Below, piece after piece: positions 31,228 through 41,499 of a stretch of DNA of 64,000 bases. The stretch comes from Aedes albopictus. Its lineage: Eukaryota > Arthropoda > Insecta > Diptera > Culicidae. The notes below the pieces were generated by a model. That model worked only from the letters and a program-made list of their open reading frames with translations. It ran no database searches and was not told where the DNA came from. The stretch covers positions 275,199,694 to 275,263,693 of the forward strand of contig NC_085138.1 in the NCBI RefSeq assembly GCF_035046485.1, read 5' to 3'. Numbering within the stretch: position 1 is the first letter of the stretch; the number at the start of each line of letters is the position of its first letter. The translations under genes and the position numbers were made by a program.

Positions 31228-33241
31228 CTCTCCGGAGAAAACTGAGATGGTTGTCTTTTCTAAAAAACACAAACCGGCAAAGTTTCCGCTCCATCTGATG
31301 GGTAAGACAATCACTCATAGCATGTCTTCTCAATATCTCGGCGTCTGGTTCGACTCCAAATGCACCTGGGGGAAGCACATTGTGTATCTGATACAGAAAT
31401 GCCAAAAGCGAATCAACTTTATGCGAACTATTACCGGAACATGGTGGGGAGCACATCCGGAAGATCTGATCAGGCTGTACCAAACAACCATTCTGTCGGT
31501 TTTAGAATACGGTAGCTTCTGTTTTCAATCCGCGGCGAAAACACACTTGCTGAAGCTTCAACGGGTTCAGTACCGTTGTCTTCGGATCGCGTTAGGTTGC
31601 ATGAACTCAACTCACACTATGAGTTTAGAGGTACTCGCTGGTGTACAGCCTCTGACAGACCGCTTTGCGGAGTTATCGTTCCGGTTCCTCATCCGATGCG
31701 AGGTTGTGAATCCATTGGTCATAGAAAATTTCGAAAAGCTGCTCGAACAGAACCCTCAAACTCGTTTTATGAGTGTGTACTACTGGTACATGACGCTGGA
31801 GGTAAGCCCATCTCCGGTTAACACCAATCGTGACAACTTCTCAAACTTTGACAGCTCCTCAGTGGATTTTGATCTCTCTATGAAGGATGAGATCACCGGT
31901 ATTCCGGAATCTTTTCGTTCCGTAGGTATTCCACAGATCTTTGCAAGTAAGTTCGGGCATGTTAGCGGGGACAGACAGTTCTTCACAGACGGTTCGAAAA
32001 CCGATGATTCGAGTGGTTTCGGTGTCTACAACGAATTTCATAGCGCCACCTACATGCTTCAAAAGCCATGTTCGGTATACATTGCTGAGCTAGCGGCTAT
32101 ATACTACACCTTAGAGTACATTCGCACTCTTCCACCTGAGCACTACTTCATTTTTACCGACAGTCTAAGCTCTCTGGAGGCTGTTCGGTCAATGAAACCG
32201 ATGAAGCACTCAGCGTACTTCCTGAATGGAATACGCCAAGTCTTGAGTGCTTTGTCCAAACGCTCATACATCATCACCATAGCTTGGGTCCCTTCACATT
32301 GCTCAATTCCGGGCAATGAGAAAGCGGACTCTCTGGCTAAGGTGGGCGCTAGCGGAGGCGATATTTACGAGCGTCAAATCGCCTTCGACGAATTTTTTGC
32401 ATTGGCCCGTCAGGAGACCTTGATCAGCTGGCAACACAAATGGAGAGATGGAGAGATGGGTAGATGGTTGCACTCCATCATTCCACAGGTGTCGAAGAAG
32501 CCATGGTTCAAAGGGTTGGATTTAGGCCGCGATTTCATTCGTGTAATGTGTCGGCTGATGTCCAACCACTATTTGTTGAATGCACATACCTTCCGTATTG
32601 GGCTCTCAGAAAGCAATCTCTGTGTCTGTAGCGTAGCTTACCAGGATATCGAACATGTCGTGTGGGGATGCAATGAGTATCGTGAGGTCAGATCTGAGCT
32701 GCATGAAATTCTCCGGGTCCGAGGAAAACAACAGAAACCCGTTAGAGAAGTGTTGGCAGGACTTGATTTGGAATACATGAACCTGATTTACCAGTTTTTG
32801 AAACGTGTTGATGTCAGAGTTTGATGTAGTACGTTCCTTGTTTTCGTTGTCCGCCTTTTGGTTTTGTTGTTCGCCCCTGTCTGTCGTCACCCCCCTTCCG
32901 TTTGTCCTCTTCTTGTCGTTTTCTACCGATAAAGTCCTTTTTTTTTGGTTCCGTTACAGATATGGACAATTTGTCCCATTAATGTTTTAGTATAAGTTAG
33001 CAAATAATTTAGTTTTAAACCCATAAATCCCTCCTTCCCAATTTTATTTTTTTTTCTCAATCCTTAACCTCGAAACAGCCGCGAGTACTTCGGCTTCCCA
33101 AACTAACATAGCTTAAGGCAGTAATAAATTGTAAAATGTAAAATCATTGTAAAAAAACAAAAAACAAAAGATTTCGGCTCAGTTATGCTCATGTGGCGCC
33201 CGAGCCTTCCAAATAAACGAATAAGTAAAAAAAAAAAAAAA
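31228..33241 (+). mobile_element. 5'-truncated RNase H-bearing LINE (I-clade-like)
   Basis: Bounded by a perfect 14-bp duplication, starting inside the RT domain and ending in A18 after a 3' UTR of about 400 bp. 5' truncation is the usual result of incomplete reverse transcription. The thumb, RNase H and C-terminal sequence resemble I-clade elements such as the mosquito MosquI group; Loner is an alternative. Confidence 0.85.
31229..32824 (+). CDS. Truncated LINE ORF2: RT thumb, RNase H, C-terminal domain
   Basis: The frame is open from the truncation point, giving FSPEKTEMVVFSKKHKP (end of the RT palm) before the first ATG at 31247. Next come YLGVWFDSKCTWGKHI and the thumb, then RNase H from about residue 240: FFTDGSKTDDSSGFGVY, YIAELAAIYYTLE, FTDSLSSLEAV and HCSIPGNEKADSLAK contain the four acidic residues. 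The C-terminus has a Cys-rich segment CVCSVAYQDIEHVVWGC. No endonuclease and no catalytic YADD box remain, so it cannot move on its own. The rest of the frame is undamaged, so the insertion is young. Confidence 0.85.
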   Translation, partial: SPEKTEMVVFSKKHKPAKFPLHLMGKTITHSMSSQYLGVWFDSKCTWGKHIVYLIQKCQKRINFMRTITGTWWGAHPEDLIRLYQTTILSVLEYGSFCFQSAAKTHLLKLQRVQYRCLRIALGCMNSTHTMSLEVLAGVQPLTDRFAELSFRFLIRCEVVNPLVIENFEKLLEQNPQTRFMSVYYWYMTLEVSPSPVNTNRDNFSNFDSSSVDFDLSMKDEITGIPESFRSVGIPQIFASKFGHVSGDRQFFTDGSKTDDSSGFGVYNEFHSATYMLQKPCSVYIAELAAIYYTLEYIRTLPPEHYFIFTDSLSSLEAVRSMKPMKHSAYFLNGIRQVLSALSKRSYIITIAWVPSHCSIPGNEKADSLAKVGASGGDIYERQIAFDEFFALARQETLISWQHKWRDGEMGRWLHSIIPQVSKKPWFKGLDLGRDFIRVMCRLMSNHYLLNAHTFRIGLSESNLCVCSVAYQDIEHVVWGCNEYREVRSELHEILRVRGKQQKPVREVLAGLDLEYMNLIYQFLKRVDVRV

Positions 33242-33255
33242 AAATCAAACAGGTT
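33242..33255. repeat. Target-site duplication, right copy (I-like LINE)
   Basis: AAATCAAACAGGTT directly after the poly(A) tail. Confidence 0.9.
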
Positions 33256-33419
33256 GCTACATTGATAAGTTGTATGAAATGTTTTTTCGTGCTTTATAGA
33301 ACGCTTCTAGTATTCAATAAAGCTTGTACTGATGGCATTATCAACGACCGTTATAAATCTCTAATACAACCAAATTAAATCCTATCTGCTCTGAAAATGT
33401 TTCTTGGGTGACGTTGAAC

Positions 33420-33860
33420 CGGAGGGGGGGGGGGTGGTCAGGGGTGGTATTTTCGGGTAGTTTCGAAGGGTCTCAGTTGCGTTACATGGGATCCGAGGGG
33501 GTTTATAGGGGATTTCGAGTGCATTTCAGAAAGCATCAGTAGTGTAGATCTAGCATAAGATAAAATACACAGAGATAACAATTAAAAAAAAAAAGTACAG
33601 TAACAAACTAGTAACTAAAAAACAGTAGAAGAGTACTGTTGGAGAGTTTCAGAGGCGTTACGAAGGCGTTTTCAGGGGTCTCAGGTGCGTTACATGGGGT
33701 ACGAGGGGGTTTCCGGGGGACTTCGAAGACATTTCAAGCAGCTTCAGATGATTTTGGCGAGTTTGAGAGGCGTTACGTAGGCGTTTTTGGGGGTTTCAGA
33801 GAATATCAGGTGCGTTACTGGTGTCCGAGGGGGGTTTAGGGGGATTTCGGGGGCGTTTAT
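33420..33860. repeat. GGCGTTTCAGGGG-type minisatellite
   Basis: Irregular units such as GTTTCAGAGGCGTTAC, GGCGTTTTCAGGGGTCTCAG and GGTGCGTTACATGGG, interrupted at 33540-33640 by AT-rich DNA. Reverse-complement family of the array at 720-1180. The 66-codon frame across it is a repeat effect. Confidence 0.7.
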
Positions 33861-35009
33861 TTATTAATTAATTTATTTATTTATTTTACCTAAAATTTTG
33901 AAAGAGGAAGGGCGTTTAAGAATGCTTCAAAGGATATTTGACTTTTATTCAATCATTTAAGCACATAAGTTATGCATGTATATTCGATGACTTATGCCCA
34001 AGAAAGTTCTTAGGAAACCTCAAACAGTCCCAAACCAATCCCATACCCCTTCATTGCTCCTTCCTGAGCACGCCATGAACTCCCCTTAACTCCACTTGCA
34101 ACTTAAATCCTTTAAACCAGCCTTATCCCTAATCTGAAACACTCCAACTACTCTGAACACAATTAGATTCCATTTGGGTAACGTTACCTAAATGGTTACC
34201 TAAAAAAAATCAGAGGGGTGTGTACAAGACACAACCGCATGACGTAAACTACGTAAAGCAGTTTGTTATGAACGACATAGGACTACTATGCAATTTCTTT
34301 GAATCAATATTAGAATTTGTAGTGGCTCATAGTTTTGAAAATCGTTAATTTTAACAAAGTAAATTCTGCAAGATTCTGGTGGATTCTGGGGATTTGCGTT
34401 GGAAATATTTATAACACAGTTTGAAACATAAGCAAAGCCTGGAGAAATTCCTTTATAGCTATACACTGTACACACAAGAAGAAAGCGTACTCGCTAGATT
34501 CGGTGACACGACCAGATGATAAGACAAGCTGTTGCATTTAGTTTAGGAGTAGTTTTCGAAATTCGGCGGATTTGACACTTATGTGGCCAGCGTCACTTTG
34601 TCAGAAAATCTACCGTTTACTCTTTCTTAAAACTGCTCTCAAAAGGGCTGTTTGAACAAGAATTTGTTAAAAATATTGCATGTGTCATCAATAATTTCGT
34701 TGTTCTGCCAGCAAATGTCAGAACAGCGACAATGATAGGCTTTGTAAGAATAATTGGTTTGATAGTCTCAATTTTCAAACACTTGTTATGATGAAAAGGA
34801 ATGCAATAGTGCAAAGGGCGCACTAGAGAAATGTTGCTTTTCTGCGACAAGATGCGGTTTGATTTCCACAGAATGCTTTTGATGTAGTTGGTTTCAAATT
34901 CTTGGCGGTAGCAACTTTCTCGGAAAATTCACCGTACCCTCTTTCAGAAAATTGTTGGCCCTCTAAAGAACTGTTCGAACCAATTTTACAGAAAATTGAG
35001 CTTCTATAC
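33861..35009. other. Unassigned sequence
   Basis: A T-rich (TTTA)n stretch lies at 33858-33885. At about 34640 and 34960 the strings AAAAGGGCTGTTTGAAC and GGCCCTCTAAAGAACTGTTCGAAC resemble the hairpin of the cassette described at 35010-38040, so degraded cassette pieces may reach back here. Confidence 0.4.
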
Positions 35010-35760
35010 GACAAAACACCAAATGCTTTCGAATGATTATCTCATTGAATATTTGTATAATTTCGATAAATCATGCAAATGTTTAGGCAAAATTGTAAAG
35101 ACTTACAAATTTTGCGAAAACTTACACACATTGAAATATGGCAACACTAAGTAAAACATTTCATCAAAATGAAATTTTCTTCATCATCTGAGTTGAAGAA
35201 AATGTTTTCGAAATTGCCAATCAACTAGCACAGTGTAAACAAATTTATATTGAATATCTCATGGTTGCAACGGAGCGCTATTCAATTTTCACACAGCGCT
35301 CACAGTGATTGACACTTGTGTCCCGGGATTTCGTCCTAAGAAAATTATTCTTTCACTCCTGTGGGCCATTTACGTAGCCCTTACAAGGGCTATTTTACTA
35401 CAAGCGCGATTCAGCAGTGTAATTTTGTTGGCTTCTGCAAAGCTACCCGGACGACAGGACGCCCGATGAAGCCAGAATGAACAAAGTTTCCGCTCCTGCC
35501 GCACCATCAGAGATCTGATCCGGTGTGAACTGGTTAGCAGCCCCACTGGTACAGCGATGCGAAGACGACTAGCAACAGCCAACGACCACCGCGCCCGGCT
35601 AACCAAAGCATACTGAAGGGAGAAGCAAACGGAGAAGTCTTCCGATGCGTTCCCCTCGAGGTGTGAAAGAATGATGATAGATAAGAAGAAGTTTGTGTGA
35701 CCCGGCGTCTATCTTGGAAAATTATTCGGTTCTCTTTTGTGGAAAACATTTTCGAAGCCC
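35010..35760. repeat. Duplicated cassette, copy 1
   Basis: Text from ATGCTTTCGAATGATTATCT through ACACACATTGAAATATGGCA, TTGACACTTGTGTCCCGGG, AGCCCTTACAAGGGCT and CCAAAGCATACTGAAGGG to GGTGTGAAAGAATGATGATA is repeated from about 36990 on, an offset of roughly 1.97 kb. Open frames on the minus strand differ between copies and are broken, so no protein is called. Confidence 0.65.
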
Positions 35761-36107
35761 TTAGAAGGGCTGTTTAAATCTATATGCTGAACAATAATTA
35801 TTCAATTATTGCGTACATGAGGTGAAATCCGGTAGTTTTGATAACCAAATCCAGAACGGCAGCGTTTATTTTGCGTGACGATGCTGTGCAAAACGTCGGG
35901 CAGCAAGCCCTCACTGTTGTCGTGTCGTGTCAGTTTTGCCGTGCACCAGTGTGAACCGGTTGGTGGTGGCTCCAGTAGCACCGCGCACGACGACGATCCG
36001 AAAGTGAACACACGAGAGCGCAACCACCAACCGACAACCACCGCGCTTGGCTTGCCAAAGCATACTGCACGCAAAAACGGCTAGGCTCAAAAATGTGTTC
36101 GGCCTGC

Positions 36108-36354
36108 ACATTTTTAGTAAACATCCATGCCGCACATGACTGTGTTGGAAACACACATTTTTTTTAAATTGCTCGTACGCTCACAGGAGCATGTATTTTG
36201 CAATAATTTCGACATGGCAACCTCACTGGGTTTATAAACCACCTTCAAATACCGAAAAATATTGATATTTTGCAAAAATGTGAGCGTACGAGCAATTTAA
36301 AAAAATGTGTGTTTCCAACACAGTCCCTGGGCGGCATGGGCGCTACTCAAAAAT
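36108..36354. mobile_element. MITE with long inverted repeats
   Basis: CCATGCCGC, ACTGTGTTGGAAACACACAT and AATTGCTCGTACGCTCACA on the left are mirrored exactly or nearly so on the right (TGTGAGCGTACGAGCAATT, TGTGTGTTTCCAACACAGT). Arms about 85 bp, core about 80 bp, no ORF. Confidence 0.75.
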
Positions 36355-36402
36355 GAGAGCTTTTATTTTAGAGAGTGAAGGGAAAAGCAAACGGAGAAAC
36401 TA

Positions 36403-36796
36403 CACTGAAATAAATTTTGTTGTGGAAACTACCGATTCCATAGTAAAATTACTAACCGTACCTATGATTCTCAACCGACAACAATTTTCAGTTAATTCCA
36501 CTAAAACACTGTCAACTCAACTAGCAGTGCAGTTAACATTACCAAAAATAGTCTTAATTTAACAAATGAGCATTGTATTTTTAACCATACTGTGTTGTAA
36601 AATGCGTGTCCTGGAAAAATTAACAATGTTTTGTTGTTGAGACGACTATGCTTTTAGTTGAATTTACTACAATGCATTGTAATTTCAAGCATACTTCAGT
36701 TACCTTAACAGATTTTGTTGTCGGTTGAGAATCATAGGTACGGTTAGTAATTTTACTATGGAATCGGTAGTTTCGACAACAAAATTTATTTCAGTG
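36403..36796. mobile_element. TA-flanked MITE, 394 bp
   Basis: TA-CACTGAAATAAATTTTGTTG at the left and CAACAAAATTTATTTCAGTG-TA at the right, with arms of about 90 bp sharing ATTCCATAGTAAAATTACTA and GATTCTCAACCGACAACA. The uninterrupted cassette copy near 37945 (GGAGAAACTGGCTAGCAG) confirms insertion at a TA. Confidence 0.85.
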
Positions 36797-36879
36797 TAGC
36801 TAGCTGTCCTCCGATGCGTTCCCTTCGAGGTATCACGAAAGAATGATGGAAGATGAGAAGAAGACAATAACTTATATAC

Positions 36880-36935
36880 TAGACGGCTGTACGGCAAAGA
36901 AGTTCAAATTCCCCTCTCGCACGTGATTGGTTAGA
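36880..36935 (-). promoter_or_regulatory. TATA and CCAAT-like motifs of the cassette
   Basis: On the minus strand CCAATCA is followed about 35 bp later by GTATATAAGTTATTG. The copy at 38020-38080 has the same arrangement (CCAATCACGAGCGAGC, then GGTATATAAGTTATTG). Shared spacing suggests a polymerase II core promoter pointing toward lower coordinates into the cassette. Activity is inferred only. Confidence 0.35.
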
Positions 36936-36989
36936 TGAAAGAGGGGTGAAAATTAGTGATGCCATACAGATTTTTGCACAATGCACACC

Positions 36990-37640
36990 AATTGCTTTCG
37001 AAATATAATTATCTCATTGAACTTTTGCAAATCGATCAGCACAATTGTAATGTTTAACAAATAATTTCTATGAATCATGCAAATTTTTCGGCAAAATTGT
37101 AAAGAACATTTAAGAATTTTGCGAAGATCTACACACATTGAAATATGGCAACACTGAGTAATACATTTCATCAAGATGAAAATTTCTTCATCATCTGAGT
37201 TGAAGAAAATGTTTTCCAATTGCCAAACAACTAGCACAGTTTTCGCACATTAAATTTTGAATTGAATATCTCATTGTTGCGACAAAGCGCAGTTCAATTT
37301 TCACACAGCGCTCATAGTGATTGACACTTATGTGTCCCGGGCTTTCCTCATGAGAAAACTTTATTTAGTTATTTGGTTCACTCCCGTGGGACATTTTACA
37401 ATAGCTGTTTTAATTTACTTGCAGTATTACTGCAAGCGCGTTTCATGATTATGTTAATTCCGATGTTGGCTTGTGCTGCCCGGACGCCCGATGAAGAAAA
37501 TTTTAGCAGAGATCCGATCCGGTGTGAACTGGCTGGCGGCCCCACTGGTACCGCGCACGGCGTTGCCATGACGACTAGTATCAGTCGACGACCACCGCGC
37601 ACGCCTAGGCAAAACATACTGAAGGAGGCTTTGCTCCTGA
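36990..37640. repeat. Duplicated cassette, copy 3
   Basis: Near-parallel of 35010-35640, including ACACACATTGAAATATGGCA and TGTGTCCCGGG. The hairpin region is shortened (CAATAGCTGTTTTAATTTAC). It ends with AAACATACTGAAGGAGGC and runs straight into copy 4. Confidence 0.6.
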
Positions 37641-38044
37641 GAAAATTATTCGGTTCACTCCCGTGGGACATTTTCGTAGCCCTTTCAAGGGCTGTTTTAA
37701 TTTACTTGCAGTATTACTGCAAGCGCGTTCCATAATTGTGTTGATTCCGATGTTGGCTTGTGCTGCCCGGACGCCCGATGAAGCCAGAATGAAGAAAATT
37801 TTCGCAGAGCTGATCCGGTCTGGTTGGCGGCCTCACTGGTACCACGCACGGCGACGCGACGACGACTGGTAAAGCAAGTGGCAACAGCCGACGACCACCA
37901 CGCTCGGCTAGCCAAAGCATACTGAAGGGAGAAGCAAGCGGAGAAACTGGCTAGCAGTCCTCCGATGCGTTCCCCTCGAGGTGTCGCGGAAGAATGATGG
38001 AAGATGAGAAGAAGACAATAACTTATATACCAAGCGAGAAAACC
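37640..38044. repeat. Duplicated cassette, copy 4 with promoter-like end
   Basis: Contains GTAGCCCTTTCAAGGGCT, CGGACGCCCGATGAAGCC, CCAAAGCATACTGAAGGG, CCTCGAGGTGTCGCGG and TATATACC. On the minus strand this reads promoter motifs, a frame opening MLWLAERGGRRLL, and the inverted repeat AGCCCTTGAAAGGGCT just past the end of the alternative 116-codon frame (38047-37697). The frames are not conserved between copies. Confidence 0.5.
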
Positions 38045-38398
38045 CAAAAAATGTGCTCGCTCGTGATTGGCTGGATAAAATTAAAACATAGGTTCACTTT
38101 TCTGCAATTTTCAATAGTTTGCTATTGAAAATCAATAGTTTTCTCTATTTGACATGAAAGGGACATAGTTTTGCGATTGTTTGATGGCAAAATTTTAAAA
38201 ATTGGTCAATAAATGGCTGAGTTATTAGCGTGGAAAATCTTTCATAATTTCGTGACGGTCGCAAAATTTAGATTTTCATTTTACACCCGGTGCCGTGGTA
38301 CAGTACCGTACCTTCCCCATAGACGTAGTTTACGTCAATAGATTTTTCCTAAATGGATTCGACCTAAATAGAGGTTTGAGTGTAATTCAAAACAAGTA

Positions 38399-39265
38399 CC
38401 GTCAAGGCACCATTCACCGTGGATCTAAGAGGATTCGGGGCAAATAAGGGCTGTCATTTGACACCAGTCTTATAAACATTGTTGTTGCCGCTTTTAATTG
38501 CCTTCATTATAGGTTAAAATTAAAGCAATATCCACAGAAGAAAACACAGTAGAAAATTTTTCACAAAATTTGGTGATATAGTACAATTAGTAAAGGGTAG
38601 TAGGGTCGCCTAATTCCGTGGTAGGTCACCATTCACCGTGGTAGTAGGGACCCATTCACCGTGTATGAGAAATATTATTCTACTTTGTTTAAAAATAATC
38701 AAAACAACCCAGCCAAGGGAATTTTCTTCGTTTAAATTCATTTCAAGTAATTACTTGCAAGATTTTATTAGAAAAACGAATGTTCAAATTTCTAGATATA
38801 TGGGACAATATGGGGCACGGTGAATGGAGACCATTGATTTTTAGGGTACCCATTTACCGTGCCTTTTTGTTTCAATTAAAAAGTACGAGTAATCGTACTT
38901 TCTTGTTAAACTTACTTCGGTAATGCAAAATACATACCTGATATGTGAATTTAATTGCTTCTTGGTGGAATAAAAACGTTACTACATTTAGTTTATCACT
39001 TAAATCACCTTAGCGCAGTTTTCGTTTTTTCACTATGAATGCAGTGAACGAGCAGAAATCCGCTTCATGTAAACACACTTTAGTGTCAAAATGATACTTT
39101 TAAATGTTTCTAATGAGCGTTTTGACATGGTAACAATACATTAGTGTTGTATTGGTGAAATTGAAGGGAAATTATCATATCATTCAATCATAATATGGAA
39201 ATAATGAAAAAATATTCGAAGGCACACGGTGAATGGAGCCCCCACGGTGAATGGCGCCTTGACGG
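38399..39265. mobile_element. TA-flanked CACGGTGAATGG element, copy 2 (inverted)
   Basis: 867 bp, reverse complement of 29407-30274 with few differences: it starts TA-CCGTCAAGGCACCATTCA and ends CACGGTGAATGGCGCC...GACGG-TA. The repeated 12-mers sit at matching places. The shortness of the differences implies both copies moved fairly recently. Confidence 0.85.
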
Positions 39266-39267
39266 TA

Positions 39268-40274
39268 CAAACCCTGAATTTGAATATTTTTTAGAAGTTT
39301 CTTCAAGTTGTGAAACTTGAAAAACATCCCCTCCGAATCATTACATGCACTAGAACCAGTTTACAAAAGTGTTGACAAGGGAACGACATATCTCCACTCG
39401 GAATCAGCGTTATTCTCGCCTCCGATACATCATACTCACTTGATTGCAATTGAAGATGACCCTTTCAGCTGGCAATCGACCAACGGTCTAGCGCAATTTT
39501 CATTAGCTGCCCCTATTTGCTTTTGCGAAATTTCAATCCATGAGGGTGCGACAAAATTGGATCGTATTGCGAATGAAAACTACATGCAACTCGAATAATA
39601 CAATGAAGGAAGGGTGATGTGATGTCATCTTTACGATACGAGAAGTACAGTAAGACGATGCGATGAACGAATGACAGAGATCGATGGGACCGTGAAATGT
39701 ACAACCAACTTAGTTGGAAAGTGGCCACTAGACTGGATTAGTACGGGAGACCAGGCTCCTCCGAACACATAATTGATGATAATGCGTAAGTAAACAGGCG
39801 AACAGAGTGTTCGAATTGAAAAGATTTCCATTTCGTACCATTTCGAAGGGTGCTAATTAAATGCATCTGGGCTGTGTTTGTTATGGCATTAAGTACAATC
39901 TTCGAGAGGGATGAACAGTATTTGATTTTGGATGCTGGAGATTTTGTACCTATAAGATTAATAGATTGATACATTGATTTTTCATTGACATTGTGAGAAT
40001 AGATTGATTTACAGAAAGTTAAGCTAAGAGTTTTTAATAGTACGAGTTGAATGCAAAAATACCTCTTGAAGAAACCACGTTTGTCTCTTTCCCTAGAATA
40101 AAGTAGCAAATTAACCTAACCTGATTGCATTTATCGGAAAGGAATTTTTTCGTGTATTCCAATAGCTGTGGAAGGAGGTCGATGGCATGAAAACCACGAA
40201 AACATGTGACAGTGTAGCTGTCAAAAAAGCTGCGCATTTAAAATGCCTTAAATTTGGGCTGTGATTCAAGTGGA
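39268..40274. other. Unassigned sequence
   Basis: No gene recognised. Frames of 60-125 codons occur on both strands (for example 39317-39598 and 40109-39738) without motif or context. Confidence 0.35.
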
Positions 40275-40406
40275 CTACAGAGACGAACGCAGGTATTCTC
40301 CTGTGCTAGCGACAAAGTACGCTGAAAGCCCAAATCCGTGCCCCATCAGGTTGAGTCGGTTGAAATCGTTGGCATTCTCATGCAGGCCACGTTGAGTGCG
40401 ACGCAT
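40275..40406 (-). CDS. Small unidentified ORF, possible exon
   Basis: On the minus strand the frame reads MRRTQRGLHENANDFNRL then NLMGHGFGLSAYFVASTGE to a stop, and it is also open upstream of the Met. Residue use is protein-like and the local DNA is less AT-rich than its neighbours. No family recognised; it may be part of a spliced host gene or chance. Confidence 0.2.
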   Translation of the reverse strand: MRRTQRGLHENANDFNRLNLMGHGFGLSAYFVASTGEYLRSSL

Positions 40407-41499
40407 GGAACCACGTAAACGTAAACACATTTATTTATATTTAAATTCAAATATTCATAAAAAATGCAAATACCCGTAAACATGTATATTAATAAAATTC
40501 AGCGGAAGGCGCGTACAGAAACCGTTTCCGAAATGTTTAACATAATAATTGGCAATGATTTGGCAAATTATCGAACCACGCTCCACTTCTCTCACATTGC
40601 GAATTCGAAAGTCAAGTTCCATTTCATGGCGTTGAAAGCCAAATTGAAACGCGATATTTGTCAATCGAATGGTATTTAAGCGATAGAGACTGAGCTCCAC
40701 TTCCATGTAGCGGCACTTGAAAGACTGCTTTTGCAAGCCTGAACGAACATTTTGCGAACTCAACCCTTTTCTTTTTAAATGCTTGACTCACCAAACGCCG
40801 CCTTAGTGACGAACCCTCCCAATATATTACCACATGTCATCTTTATACCATATCCCCCCTAGGGCGTTTATTCCGGCAGCCGTCGTGTCATTCCTGGGTC
40901 TCCCAAGATCGGCTCCTTCTTCAGGATATTTAACAAATGAAGGCATACATAATATATGGCGGCGTCTCGCAAATGTGGAGAGGCATAAATTTTACATGAT
41001 TTATGATCATGTGATGCAAACTATTTTCCGCACACCATTCATGATTGCTTTTCCGCTACCACCTCCATTTGTGCTGCTGGTTCTGGTGCTGGTCCTGGTG
41101 ACTTCATTCTTTTCTTCGTTTGTTTGCTTTCCTTGAAAGAAAAGATTCTTATCTGGAAGGACCGGACTATACAACGTTTGAAATATGGGAGTAATTTGAG
41201 ACATCAGCGTTGAAAAATATGTAGACTCCAAATGTTTATGAAACGGAACCTCAAGAAAAAAAAATGGAAGTCCTTTTCTCATGTATTTAGATGCTCCAAC
41301 TCCTTTGAGTGATTTGTGAAGCTCATATCGCTGAAAAGAAAGTTGTATTTTATTGATTGATTCATACGAGGGAGAATGAAAAGGAATGAGAGGAAAAAGG
41401 AGAGAAGACTGGCAGAAAGTGGAAGACATTGGTGAGCGATTCCAAGCAACAGCATCAAAATTAAGGAAAATTTTTAATTCATGATTTTCTATTGAACTT
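40407..41499. other. Unassigned sequence
   Basis: No gene or repeat family recognised. Overlapping frames near 40455-40833 and 41007-41510 occur on both strands. Confidence 0.35.

Larger units (their letters stand above)
35700..36910. repeat. Cassette copy 2, interrupted by two MITEs
   Basis: A third version of the module: AGCCCTTAGAAGGGCT at about 35757, CCAGTGTGAACCGGTTGG and CCAAAGCATACTGCACGC, then after the MITEs TCCTCCGATGCGTTCCCTTC and GAAAGAATGATGGAAGATGA. Comparing it with the copy at 37640-38040 shows exactly where the MITEs entered. Confidence 0.6.

Noticed and set aside
35370..38047. Histone genes
   Set aside because: The hairpin and promoter layout were suggestive, but no frame resembles H1, H2A, H2B, H3 or H4 and the loop sequence does not fit.
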